DNA of 64,000 nt from assembly GCA_027627225.1 (NCBI GenBank), contig CM051028.1, forward strand, positions 13,702,701-13,766,700. Reading direction: 5' to 3'. The notes beneath the pieces were generated by a model, which saw only the letters and a list, made by a program, of their open reading frames with translations, was not told the origin of the DNA and ran no database searches. Every line of letters starts with the position of its first letter. Position 1 is the first letter of the stretch. Origin of the DNA: Congeria kusceri (taxonomy: Eukaryota > Mollusca > Bivalvia > Myida > Dreissenidae). The position numbers were made by a program, and so were the translations under genes. Positions 1 through 11,229 of the stretch are shown in pieces.

Positions 1-34
1 TGGCAATTGATACGTTGTTTACGTAAACACGAAA

Positions 35-960
35 CATGAAAAAGTCCAATATATTTCCCGAACAATATTGGTGACCCATTCTTTTTATTAATGTTTTGGT
101 GCAAGTATACATTGGTGCATGCATGTGAGAAAATTTAAGAAAATCTGTCGTTTGGAACAAAATATATTGATGCATAATAAATGACGTTTCAGAAGGTATT
201 ATTAGTACCCATTTGACCTACTTCAGTGTCCAGTCAAATTCATTATTTTAACAGTAATTGTTGATAACGCGTTTTTTTATTACCAAAATACACTTGTGTA
301 TTGCCAAACAAGACATGTACAACATCAGTTGAAAGAAACATAACCTTGTTTGAAAAAAGCTCTCCTATATACTTTAAACATTGATAAAAAAAAAAAATGA
401 AAAAAGGGGCTTCGACAGGTACCGTATTCAAATCCCAAAATTTCCGGAACAAGGCCGGTGACCCCTATTTTTTAAGACAGTTTTAGTTTCAGTATACAAT
501 GATGTGTGTATATGGGAAGTTTCAACAAAATCTGTCGTTTGGAACCAAAGATATTCGCATATTTGATAAGTTATTGATGTTTTTACAGGCATATTTAATG
601 CATAACTAACCTCGTTAAGCGTCCATTAAAAGTCATTTATTAAATGATAACTGTAGATAAATCATGTTTTATCATTAAACTGCACTTGTATATTACCAAA
701 CAAAACATTTAAAAAAAGATCCATTTAAAAATCTCAATTTTTGTTTGAATATGAACCCTTTATATTACTCAACATTCTAAGTAACATACACTAAAAAAGG
801 GTCTTCGACAGGTACCATATTCAAAATTCAATATTTCCGGAAAAAGGCCGGTGACACCTATTTTTTAAGACTGTTGTTGTTTTAGGATACATTGATGCAT
901 GTTTGAAGAAAATCTGTCGTTGGAAAAAAAATGAAAGAAATTGTTGCGAACGTCTTTAAA
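35..960. repeat. Three diverged copies of a ~390-bp tandem repeat
   Basis: The anchor GGTGAC recurs at 70, 457 and 850. In each copy ATTTCC(C/G)GAA precedes it and AAAATCTGTCGTT follows. Copies 2 and 3 also share TTCGACAGGTACC about 45 bases upstream. The copies differ by substitutions and small indels, so they are old. The short ORFs here are incidental. Confidence 0.6.
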
Positions 961-3900
961 TAACCCTGAAAAAAAAACACCAAATATTTCTTCACATGTA
1001 AATGTCACTTTTAAGTATCAATGCAAAACTATATTAAATGTCTCTAATGATATATAAATTAATCAGAAACTTCAATGCATTTAATTTTTCATTTTATATT
1101 TTAAATGCATCAAGACAGATTCAAAAATGGCATAAATAATCCAGAAAAGTGAAGGAGTAAAACAAAATCCTTGTGAGTAAATTTACATATTGGAAGACAC
1201 AGTATGCATTGAATTGAAAATGAAACACAGTATGTATATAATTGAACTGAAATTTAAATAGTAATCAATGCAATATTTATGTATACTTATTCAACAAACT
1301 ACATTGTATATAACTGTTACCGATTTATTAAGTACACTCATACATGCCATAATTTTTTCAGGCCAAAACGGGACATTACCAAAAAATTGCCGGGACATTT
1401 GACATTTGACCGGGACACATTAATATTGTCAGTTTGTCCGAAAAAAAAAAAAAAAAGTTTATCGTATCTAACCTAGGTCCTATTCCGTTTCGTGGTCTAT
1501 ATTGTTATAGTTCAAACAATAAACACCCAAAATGAATAACACAACATACACACGCATATATTTTAATCATATTTATTCAATAATATAGATGATAACATGT
1601 ACTTTTAATTATGACATCAAAGAAATTATACGAAACACTGATTGTCAAATAAACAAATGCGTTTACAAGGGAGACTACGTTCCACTAAACACTGCGTCAT
1701 TAACTGCATTAAATTTGCGATGTGAACAATACGAATTTAAAGAAAGTAATGATTGTTTTTGCATCTTTAATTCTCGAAAAGTTCTCAATTTATTTTTATA
1801 CTTACCTTCAAACATTACCAAACTAATTATGTGATAACACCTATTCCATTTAAAATCAAAATAACAGCAAACACAGTTCCTTTTTTATTCCAAAACAATG
1901 CAACAATCAGCAGCAATTAGGGACAGCGGATATATGACCCCCATCCCACGAAAGTGTGACAAACGATCAATAAATCGCTAATGGGGTATCATTACTGCTC
2001 CTCTTTGACATGTTGCTAGAGGGTATTGTTGTCATAGGGACTGATAAAGGGATTAAGGATCTGAAGTTAATTGTTGGCCCAATGTAAGTTTTATGGTACA
2101 CTAACATCGATTTTTGTGATTGACCGGGACAAAATGCATCTCACCGGGACGCCGGGACAGACCTCGCAAAACCGGGACAATCCCGGTGAGACCGGGACGT
2201 ATGGCATGAATGAGTACGCTTCAAAATATATTCACCTTGCTCATACCATTTAGGATAGACCTAATTTGCATGTTGACATATTGTACTTATCTACAGTGAC
2301 ATCTTAAGTGTTTTTGTGAAGACGTCATAAGTATTTTTGTGTCATGATACCTTGTACATTACATCAGATAATGTTTGACACCCTTGAATGTTTACTTTGT
2401 GTAATAACATGTCTTTCGTCAACCTGACACATGCTTTTAAGATCATCAGATATGTTTATTGAAGCATTTACACTGTCATATGCTTATGTATTGTTTTAAT
2501 TTATGTAACACCAACTTAGCAGTTATGTTTCAATACTAATGTTTAATGTTGTCATGTTAAAATAAATCATGACAAATGTAAATGCCTCAGCCTAAATAAA
2601 AGAAAAACTCGTACTTTGATCAAGCCCTAAAGTAATGTCTGGGTATTTTCCAGGGTTATATGAAGAAAAAATGTTATCAAAAACAATTATATTTTGCCAC
2701 ATATTTAAGATAATAGACATTGGCCAATTTGGAAAATGAATACTTGTACATTTGTGTTATTTAACAAAATGTCTGTAAAAGTGTCGGTCACACTCAAGTT
2801 TAAATCCAACATACGTAAAAGTTGACATTACTCACTGTAACGTATAATATATGAACTAAATGATAGGTTTAATGATAATTCTACCTGTTATTATTTCAAA
2901 ATTAAATTCATGTGGTTGGTCATTCATGTTTTGAATGTAAAAAATAAATTAGAATGAAGTATTATCATGTCTCATATCTGAATGTTGCCATTGAAATCAG
3001 TATCAGCAATATACCAGCTTATTAATGGTAGACAATACAAGTTAAATATAAAAATAGCCCCTGCCCTAGTAAATTTCACCCACAGTGTCACTGGCAGATT
3101 GCATGCAACTGTTGTTCTCATATTTCCTCATAACCATGATTAACTAGCCCATGTTAATGAATAATAAAACAGATATTGTTTCAGTCTCCTGTTTTTCATG
3201 TGGATCTATTTGTAGAAAGCTTTTGATGTGGTTGAGGCTGGGAAATTATTGTTTCAAGCCATGTTTTATACCTGTATATTGCAGGGACTTGTCATGTATC
3301 TGACAGGGACAAACAATGATACAATTGCTATCAATAGTTTTGTGTATTGTGTGACTTTAGTTCAAAGGTCATATAGGGGTCAGGCAGGGACCCATTTTGC
3401 TTGGGAACAGGATTTTATCTAATTATCAGTCACATTTTTGCTTTTATTACTTGCTTGGGCTTTGGTTATTTGTGATAATGAAGATACTGAAGTTTATTTT
3501 ATAGCACCAGAACTTGTTCATTATGGTATTGATATAAGCTCAATGTTGCTACAGTAAATCACAAAAGGAGAAGCAAGAACAATACATGAACATTCCATGT
3601 CCATGAATAGCATGGTATTAACTAGGTTGATGTTGTTTTGACTAGTTTATGATGAGTTCTTGAGGAAATTTGGTTCAGTTTGAGAAATATTGTGTGCTCA
3701 TAGTCATACATATGTGGCAGTATTAAAATATTTCAATAACCACAACAAACGTTTGAAAGCTAACCTGAAAATGGTGTTTAACCAAATGACTGGTGTAGGT
3801 AACATTTCATGGTTTCATAAAAAAAGAAGACTGATTTTAATTGAGGAGTGAATGATAATAAACACAATACAGTTAACTGTAGTAATTCTTTTTGGTAACA

Positions 3901-4600
3901 CATTTTATTTTATTAAGCTGTCTGCTAGTATATTATGGGGTATGTTGTTAAATTATAATAAATTTATTTTAGGTTTTTAGCCAAAATTAATTGCAAACAT
4001 TTTTTTTTTCTAATTGAGTATTCTACATTAAACAGCTGTAATTCATGTCCAATCAACATGTGAACATCCAAGCTTAGTCCTGTAAGTATGTTAGGATGTT
4101 AGGATGATAAATATATGGGACATTGTGTAATGGAGGAGTAGCCATTAGGACAAGACTCTGGTCATGTTTACTTTTAGTAGGGAATGTAGGTAGTTTATGT
4201 TTGGGTAGTAATTAGGTAAATGTGTGCAATTACTGGAAGTAGATAACATAAAATAAGTGAATATCCCTTAAATCAAACTTTAAAAGAAACACCTGTTTAA
4301 AGGCTGTCTCAGAATGTAGGAATGATGTTTAGGTTACAGTTTGTTTTACATAAAGCTCAAAAAAGGAGATACTCCAGTTTAGCTTTTGAAGTGTGTGAAG
4401 CAACACACCAACCATGCTCCTTGATGCATGAATGGCATTGAACCTTGAGTGACAATTCAGGCCTTGTCTCATTGATTGTTATTTTTATCAAACATTTTCG
4501 GTATATATCCAACAAACAATGTAAACTGTGTAATCTATGATGGCGAATGAAAGAGTACCAATAGATTACGTCTATTACAGCCCCATTAAGGCGTAAAAAA
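961..4600. other. AT-rich non-coding stretch
   Basis: No ORF with protein-like composition, no splice-bordered exon and no long repeat was recognised, apart from the CCGGGAC clusters near 1370-1440 and 2120-2200. Homopolymer A runs occur near 1440 and T runs near 4000. It is probably intergenic. Confidence 0.4.
1368..2202. repeat. CCGGGAC-motif clusters bordering a ~700-bp segment
   Basis: The heptamer CCGGGAC or a close variant occurs three times at 1368-1417 and five or more times at 2122-2200, including an inverted pair around CCGGGACAATCCCGG (2172-2186). The two clusters may be the ends of one repeat element. This is not confirmed; no clean terminal repeat was found. Confidence 0.3.
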
Positions 4601-4624
4601 AAATGTTTGTTTCAGCCCCTGTGA

Positions 4625-5050
4625 AATGTTTAGGCATGCTTCATGAATTCTTCTTAAAATCTTTGTGAATACTTCATGCATTGGCTTCATGAAGACTTCA
4701 TGGAAAAGAAGTGAACTATAAATGAGACAAATGCATGAAACATTCATAAAACATAGCTTCATGAATAGTTGATGCATTTTCACATGCAGAAAAATGCATG
4801 AAATAAAGAATGGGTTTGTTCATAAAAACTTCCTGAACTATGCACTTCATGAAGACTTCATGCACGACTTCATGGAAAAAATATTTCATGAAGATTTCAT
4901 GAATAATTTTGTTCTTCATTCTGATGTCTCATTTATAGTTCACAGATATTCACGAATACTTCATGAACAAAATTTTTGTAATTTCAAGAATAAATTGGTT
5001 GTGCTTTTCTTCAACATTCATGAAGAATTCCAAAAATCATGAAGACTTCT
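4625..5050. repeat. TTCATGAA palindrome cluster
   Basis: The palindrome CTTCATGAAG or its core TTCATGAA, spaced as CTTCATGAAGACTTCATG, recurs many times on both strands. Because it is self-complementary, overlapping ORFs with HEVFMK-like peptides appear on both strands; these are not genes. Confidence 0.6.
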
Positions 5051-6240
5051 AAAAATAATAGAGCTATAAAAAAAGTGGACATAGTATCATAATTTGTTAC
5101 GCTTTCAATGCGGACATTTCTATTTCCATATATGCGGAACTTCTGCGGAAAATTAATGCATTTGTTTTTCAGCAGGTGGAAATAATCCACAGAAAATTGA
5201 CACTCGAGGAATAATTGGGTGATCCTCCCTTGGCTATAGTTTAAAGATTTTTCTATTTTTAGCTCTGGTGGCCATCTTGTTCAGTGGTGCAGAATGGTAT
5301 TGGTCAAATTTGGTGAAGGGTCAATTTTTTGTAAAATTGGCCTTTTAAGCTGTTCCCGCTCTCTACCCTCTTGAAAAAGTACTGTCTGAATTGAGTCGGA
5401 CTTATCTTTGAATAGACTGATCTGGATTTTTTCCACAAATAGTTAAAACTACTCCCCAGCTATTGTTAAAGAATTAATTTCCATTCTTCGAAAATCACAA
5501 ACATTGCCACGTGCTCATTTGAATATCACAAATATTATGCACATGCTCTTTTGTATCAAATATTTTAATCGCCAAACACATGATATCCAAGTGCGATGAT
5601 TGGATAATATTGCAGAATAATTTTAATGTAATTGACATTTGTGGATGTGTCTATTATTTCTAACATTGCTGAAAAAAGACATAAAATGGAACAATTAGGA
5701 CAAAATTCATAAAATTCATTTTATGGTAAAATTGTGCTTCCATAGTTAACATTAAAATACTGACAAATGATAAAGTACTGATTTTCCATTTTGCAAACTC
5801 ATTATATAATAGAACATTGATGGAAGGATTATATTGTAAGGAAAACAATAATAATATGTCAAACGATTGCTGTTTAAAGGAACATAACTGTGAGTAGTAA
5901 GAAGACATGCAGCTTAAGCCTCTTGGCATATGGTAGCGAAAATATATTACAAAAGCTTCAAAATGTCAAACCCTTTCATGTGCAAAATCAGTTATAGTTT
6001 ATTGACTTGTTTGTAACTTAAATGAAATAATACTTACAGACACAGGTTCCAAGTGTTCAGTATTCATAGATATTTTTGTTTTAACATCACAATCATATTT
6101 AAATCATTTCAGACTTGAGCAATGAAAGTCAACTGATGACATCATAAATGACATCATATCCTGCATAGCATTGCATAGTATGGTGTACTGTAAATGTAAT
6201 AAAATTGCATTATTGATGCCCTTTTGTAAGTTCAAATTTA
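5051..6240. other. AT-rich non-coding stretch
   Basis: No supported gene. TGCGGAA/TTCCGCA-rich patches occur at about 5105-5150 and again near 6725-6865, which may be remnants of one dispersed repeat. The 89-codon minus-strand frame at 5660-5929 has no recognisable composition. Confidence 0.35.
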
Positions 6241-6715
6241 CATAAGTTATAATCTTGAAACTTGGAATATACCTTTAGCATCAACTCTAATATCAAGTGC
6301 CACATTCCCCATAACTCAGTTTTCTATTTTGACATAGTTGTGCCCCTTTTTCGCATAGATTTTCAGGTTAAAGTTTATATTCAAACTTCTGTAACTTCAA
6401 AACTACAAAAGTTATTCACTTAAAATTTAGAATATGCCTTAAATGTCATCAACTCCATCAAGTGCCACATTCCCAGTAACTCAGTTTTACAGTTTTATAT
6501 TTTGACATAGTTATGTCCCTTTTTCACATAGATTTTCAGGTTAAAGTTTATAATTAAAACTTTTGTAACTACAAAATTACATAAGTTATTCACTTGAAAA
6601 TTAGAATATACCTTTGTCCTCAACTCCAGCTTCAAGTTCTACATTCCCCATAACTCTGTTTTGTATTTTGACAGATATATGCCCCTTTTTTCACATAGAT
6701 GTTCAGGTTATGTCC
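6240..6715. repeat. ~170-bp tandem repeat, three copies
   Basis: The unit contains AAGTTATTCACTTGAAAATT, a CATCAACTCCA block, CACATTCCCCATAACTC, TTTTGACATAGTTATG and TTTTCAGGTTAAAGTTTAT. Anchors recur near 6242, 6408 and 6581. It resembles the internally tandem bivalve repeats seen elsewhere in the window. Confidence 0.6.
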
Positions 6716-6942
6716 CAGTCAGAATTTCCGCAACTGTAAAATGTCTAAGTGGCAATATTCCGCATACTCTCAGCATGTTCTCCGCATATAAGAAATTTAT
6801 CCGCAAAGCCAAAATCATTTTTGCTGAAAATATGTGGAGAATCTTCGGAAACTGATGATTTCCGCAACAAATCTGAGCTACGTGTGGTATTCATAAAAAA
6901 TCTTGATCTATTCTTTTTCAAGCTTCATGATTGTTTCTAGAA

Positions 6943-7085
6943 TTTCAGTAATGCATGATGCCTTCATGAAGTGTACCTTAAATCACTTCATGCATAAGAC
7001 TTCATGAAGTTTGTTATTAGAGGTTTTCAAGAATACTTCATGAATAATGCTTAATGGCACGAACAATTCTTGATCTCATGAAGTC
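6943..7085. repeat. Second TTCATGAA palindrome cluster
   Basis: Same motif as at 4625-5050: CTTCATGAAG, CACTTCATGCATAAGACTT and similar. It may be a second piece of the same element family; the intervening 2 kb is unlike it. Confidence 0.5.
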
Positions 7086-7094
7086 CATTTTGAC

Positions 7095-7375
7095 AGGGGA
7101 GGTTACATGCCCAAAAAAATTAGGGTAGGTAGGTCAGGATTTTTTTTTTTTTGGTAAATGGTCAACTTAAAGATTCTAAAACTGAATAAATATTCAAAAC
7201 ATATCATCAATATCCTTAAACATGGTTTATAACTGGATACTATCAAAACAAAACACTTATTTATCCAAAAACACATTTAATAATTGAAAAAGGTAAATAA
7301 AACAAAAATCAATCTGACAAACCCAATAAAATGTTCTAGGGTCGGGGCATTTTTTTTAGGGGGTTAGATCTACTT
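7095..7375 (-). mobile_element. MITE-like element, inverted copy of 10923-11229
   Basis: Contains TTAGGGTAGGTAGGTC followed by a T run, AAACTGAATAAATATTC, and TCTAGGGTCGGGGCATTTTT. Each block is the reverse complement of one in the element at 10923-11229. The terminal sequence on the left has decayed. Confidence 0.6.
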
Positions 7376-7814
7376 GGTAAGGGAATTACATGTTCTCAAT
7401 TACACTTGTGTAAGTTGTATTTGGATAAATCATTTGGTCAGGTCAACTGAAAAGGTTAAATTTGGTTACAAAGTAAGCTAATTGTCTAGGCTTACAGTAC
7501 CACATTCTCTGTCACCTTTGAAATCCTGTTGATTTGTATTCAACCAGAAGTGCTATGGCTATAATGTAGCTGGAGTATTATGGGTCTCATTTGTCTTGAG
7601 TATGTTTTATACATGTATAAGGATGTGCTTCAAGTATGATTCACTTCCACTTGATAATCATGAATGGGTTGTGTAGTGTGAATTAAGGGTCACAGCTATT
7701 AGCTTGGATATGAAACTTTACATGCACAAGTAAGGTACCTTTGATCAAATGATGCCATGGTAATAATAGGATTAATAGGGGAAAAATATGGTTATACAAA
7801 CCACCGATTTCAGC

Positions 7815-8214
7815 TTAGGCCATACCAATTTGATTCTATGTTTAGCGTCCTCAGGCTGGTTGGTTTTCGGATGCCTGAACAGAAACAAAATTGTTACAAG
7901 GTGAACAATTTGAAAAGGTATACAATATGTCACAAAAAAATTGACTCTTAGGTGTGTTGTTTTTTTACCAATATTTGTAAAAATAGTGTGCAACTAGTCA
8001 AATTACACAGTTAAAATACAGTGTTAAAATAAGTTCCCAAAATTAAAATGATATAGAAAAGTTTTGCAAATAAACATTTGCGTTAGCTTGGACCACTTTC
8101 ATCGATAAGTTGTGGAAGAAACAAGTTTTTATCAACTTTTTTGTTTTTTCCTGTTTGATAGGTTTTGAAAAATCATGGGGACGCTTAACATAGAATCAAA
8201 TTTGTATGGCCTTA
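7815..8214 (-). mobile_element. MITE with ~45-bp terminal inverted repeats (copy 1)
   Basis: The left end reads TTAGGCCATACCAATTTGAT TCTATGTTTAGCG. The right end is its reverse complement with few changes (ending TTTGTATGGCCTTA at 8214). The interior has GTTAAAATACAGTGTTAAAA and matches, in reverse orientation, the element at 9261-9642. It is non-coding and about 400 bp long. Confidence 0.75.
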
Positions 8215-8301
8215 ACATCAAAAACTTAATTTGACAGCACTTTTAATGTGAAGTACTTGCTGGTCAATAATATCAGGAAAAAAAAATTAGTTGAGCTTTA
8301 A

Positions 8302-8460
8302 AATGAGAAGTGCTTGGGTTCAGAAAGGATAAAAGATTATTTTTGTAGGTTGTGGGTAGCATGATATGTGTTTATAATGAGAAGTGTTTGGGTTCAGAAA
8401 GGATAAAAGATTATTTTTGTAGGTTGTGGGTAGCATGATATGTGTTTATAATGAGAAGCA
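8302..8460. repeat. 74-bp tandem duplication
   Basis: AATGAGAAGTG(C/T)TTGGGTT starts at 8302 and 8376, and AATGAGAAG returns at 8450, so the period is 74. The two copies are nearly identical, which suggests recent origin. Confidence 0.85.
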
Positions 8461-8895
8461 GACAACATACATGATTTTAATGCTGACCTCATACCTTTGT
8501 TTCTACCTGGATAATACTATGCCAGATTACTGCAGTGTGAATTCGATAGAGGGTAGGTGTTGTGTGGGGGTATATCTGGAATGTGCTGTACCACCAGTGT
8601 TAACACTTGCTTTTAATAAACAGGTCCAGGTTTTCGGCCTTTGTTTGGCTGAGAATTTCTTAAATATATGTTGTTATCAAATTGTTTTTGCATCTAATCA
8701 GAAAACATCATACAGTGTATCTTTTTACAACTTCCAATTTAGTTTAGCAGTTTTGAGTTTAGTTCTTCAATTGACAGATTGACAGTGACATCTTTGTATG
8801 TATTAAAAATGCACACTAAATTAAAATAAATCTTAAATATTTGTAAATAATAGAACAGACATTCCTGTTAATAATTACGAACGCATGTTACCATT

Positions 8896-9280
8896 GTATG
8901 TTTTACCCTTTAGGCCATACCAGTTTGATTGTATGTTTTACCCTTTAGGCCATACCAATTTGATTGTATGTTTTACCCTTTAGGCCATACCAGTTTGATT
9001 GTATGTTTTACCCTTTAGGCCATACCAGTTTGATTGTATGTTTTACCCTTTAGGCCATACCAGTTTGATTGTATGTTTTACCCTTTAGGCCATACCAGTT
9101 TGATTGTATGTTTTACCCTTTAGGCCATACCAGTTTGATTGTATGTTTTACCCTTTAGGCCATACCAGTTTGATTGTATGTTTTACCCTTTAGGCCATAC
9201 CAGTTTGATTGTATGTTTTACCCTTTAGGCCATACCAGTTTGATTGTATGTTTTACCCTTTAGGCCATACCAGTTTGATT
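8896..9280. repeat. 35-bp tandem array, 11 copies
   Basis: Unit GTATGTTTTACCCTTTAGGC + CATACCAGTTTGATT, starting every 35 bases from 8896 to 9246. Copies are almost identical; one has CCAATTT instead of CCAGTTT. The last 20 bases of the unit are the terminal repeat of the adjacent MITE at 9261. Confidence 0.95.
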
Positions 9281-9642
9281 GTATGTTTAGCGTCTCCATG
9301 GTTTTTCGAAACCTACCAACCAGGCAGGAGAAAACAAATGAGTCGATAAAAAAAACAAAAAATTTCTTTCACAACTTTTATATGGTAGTGGTGCAAGGTT
9401 AAGCAAATGTTAACTTGCAAAACTGTAATATATCATCTTCATATTGGGAACCTACTTTAACACAGTATTTTAACTATGTAAATTGAGTAGTTCCACGTGT
9501 TTTACCAAATGTCTTTTTTCTCAAATTTGTTATACTCTTTGTGATTTTTCACGTTGTCAAAATTGTTTTGTTATTTCTTCAGTTATTCGAAAACCTACCA
9601 GTCCGAGGACTCTAAACATAGAATGAAATTTGTATGGTCTTA
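9261..9642 (+). mobile_element. MITE with terminal inverted repeats (copy 2)
   Basis: Left end TAGGCCATACCAGTTTGATT GTATGTTTAGCGTC; right end CTAAACATAGAATGAAATTT GTATGGTCTTA is its inverted partner. The interior, with GGGAACCTACTTTAACACAG and ACTTGCAAAACTG, aligns with the reverse complement of 7815-8214. It is fused to the 35-bp array on its left. Confidence 0.75.
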
Positions 9643-10920
9643 GCCTAGCAGTTATTACAACAGTGCATCCCTTTTTCTGTTGAACAGTGTATGTTTAACC
9701 CTCATCTTGGGGCATTCCTATTATTTGTGTTTATCTAGATAAAAGCTTCTAGATACTAGAGTACCAGGTTATGGAATTATTGATATGCTGCAAGCATCCT
9801 GTATAATTATATTAGCACTTTTCCTGGTGCAAGTCTATGGATATGGATCTTTCATTGATCACTGGGACTGAAAGCTGCAGGTGTGATAGGAAATTGGAAA
9901 CTGCAGGGAAAAAAATCTCCAATACTATAGATGAATGAATTATTTGTTGGCGAAATAAGGACATCCTGTCCTATACTGAGTGAGGGAGTTAGTCATTTGT
10001 TCAATATTACTCTAGTACAAATTCCCACAGTTACTGACCAAACTTTTATCCAGGACCAAAACGGACTGTGAAAGTGGTGACTGTGCTCTCATTGTATTGG
10101 ATATTTTGAGAGACTTGTTTCAAGATTGGTGGAGTGTCATACCTGGACAAAGTTCTATGTTGAAATTGTGGATGTATATGTTATAATACTTGTTATTGAT
10201 GGAAATAATTATTCTCAGTGGGATTGCAACGGGATTATATTCAGTCACTGTGAAATGCTTTTATTAAAAAGGTGAGGTAAAAAGATTGGTTGACCTGATT
10301 AAAATTGCGAGTGCGATTTAGACAGGATTAAAACCTGGTAATTGTGTGGAGGAATGTTGAACGAAATTGTTATTTAGTGTCGTGGTTAAAAATGTATTTC
10401 TAACAGGGTATCAAGCTTTCAAAACTAATATTTGTATTCAAAATTTTGAATTTGAAATTTTGGAGGGAAATTTGAATTGTACCATTGGGGAACTCATTTA
10501 AATGAATTTGCACTATAACAAAGATAGCGAATATGTTACGCCTCATTTATGATGTTATACACATGCTAGGTGCTCCGTGATGGAAAGATAAACATCATTT
10601 ATTGTGCATGAGTTTAATGGAATTGCCATCAAAATGACACATACATCCTGTCATGCAAAATTAAACTTTGTGGTATGGATGGAGTTATCTCTTCTGATTA
10701 ATATTTTAGGTCATAGAAAAAAGGCCACGTTTTAAACCTTGCACACACACACATTATAGAACAACAACCACAAAAAAGTCGGTCTCTTTGTCACAGGTTA
10801 GAGTACCAGTCTTGACAAATATTAGAATGGCAGATGTAAATAATGCATGTGGGTTTGTGTTGTTATTCATGCATGGTTTAAATATTTGAATGAAAGTGTC
10901 CTATCTAGGCATACAAAAAT
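9643..10920. other. Non-coding stretch, nothing recognised
   Basis: No ORF of protein-like composition and no repeat that I can match elsewhere in the window. There is a short CA run near 10742. Confidence 0.35.
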
Positions 10921-10922
10921 AT

Positions 10923-11229
10923 GTTTGTTTCAGGCTACCCGACCTACCTTAAAAAAATGCCCCGACCCTAGAACATTTTATGAAGTGGGTCAGGTATTTT
11001 TTCTTTTTTTATACTTTTTTTCCAATAATTACATGTTTTTTTGGATAAATAAGTGTTTCATTTCGATGGCATCAACTTCAAAACAATGTTTTAGGATATT
11101 AGAGACATATTTTGAATATTTAGTCAGTTTTAGAATCCTCAAGTTTACCATTTAGCAAAAAAAAATAAAAATAATAATTCCCTACCTACCTACCCTAATT
11201 ATTTTGGGCATGTAAAACCTGAAACAAAC
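10923..11229 (+). mobile_element. MITE-like element with GTTTGTTTCAGG termini
   Basis: Starts GTTTGTTTCAGG and ends with its reverse complement CCTGAAACAAAC at 11218-11229. The interior carries GCCCCGACCCTAGAACATTT, a T-rich part and CCCTACCTACCTACCCTAAT. An inverted relative lies at 7095-7375, and weaker relatives near 25795, 46255 and 62430. Confidence 0.7.

Noticed and set aside
4586..5042. Overlapping ORFs on both strands with HEVFMK/HEDFM repeats
   Set aside because: The TTCATGAA palindrome gives similar peptides on both strands; typical of repeat DNA, not a gene.
8896..9280. CRISPR-like array
   Set aside because: Units are strictly tandem with no unique spacers, and the DNA is clearly eukaryotic.
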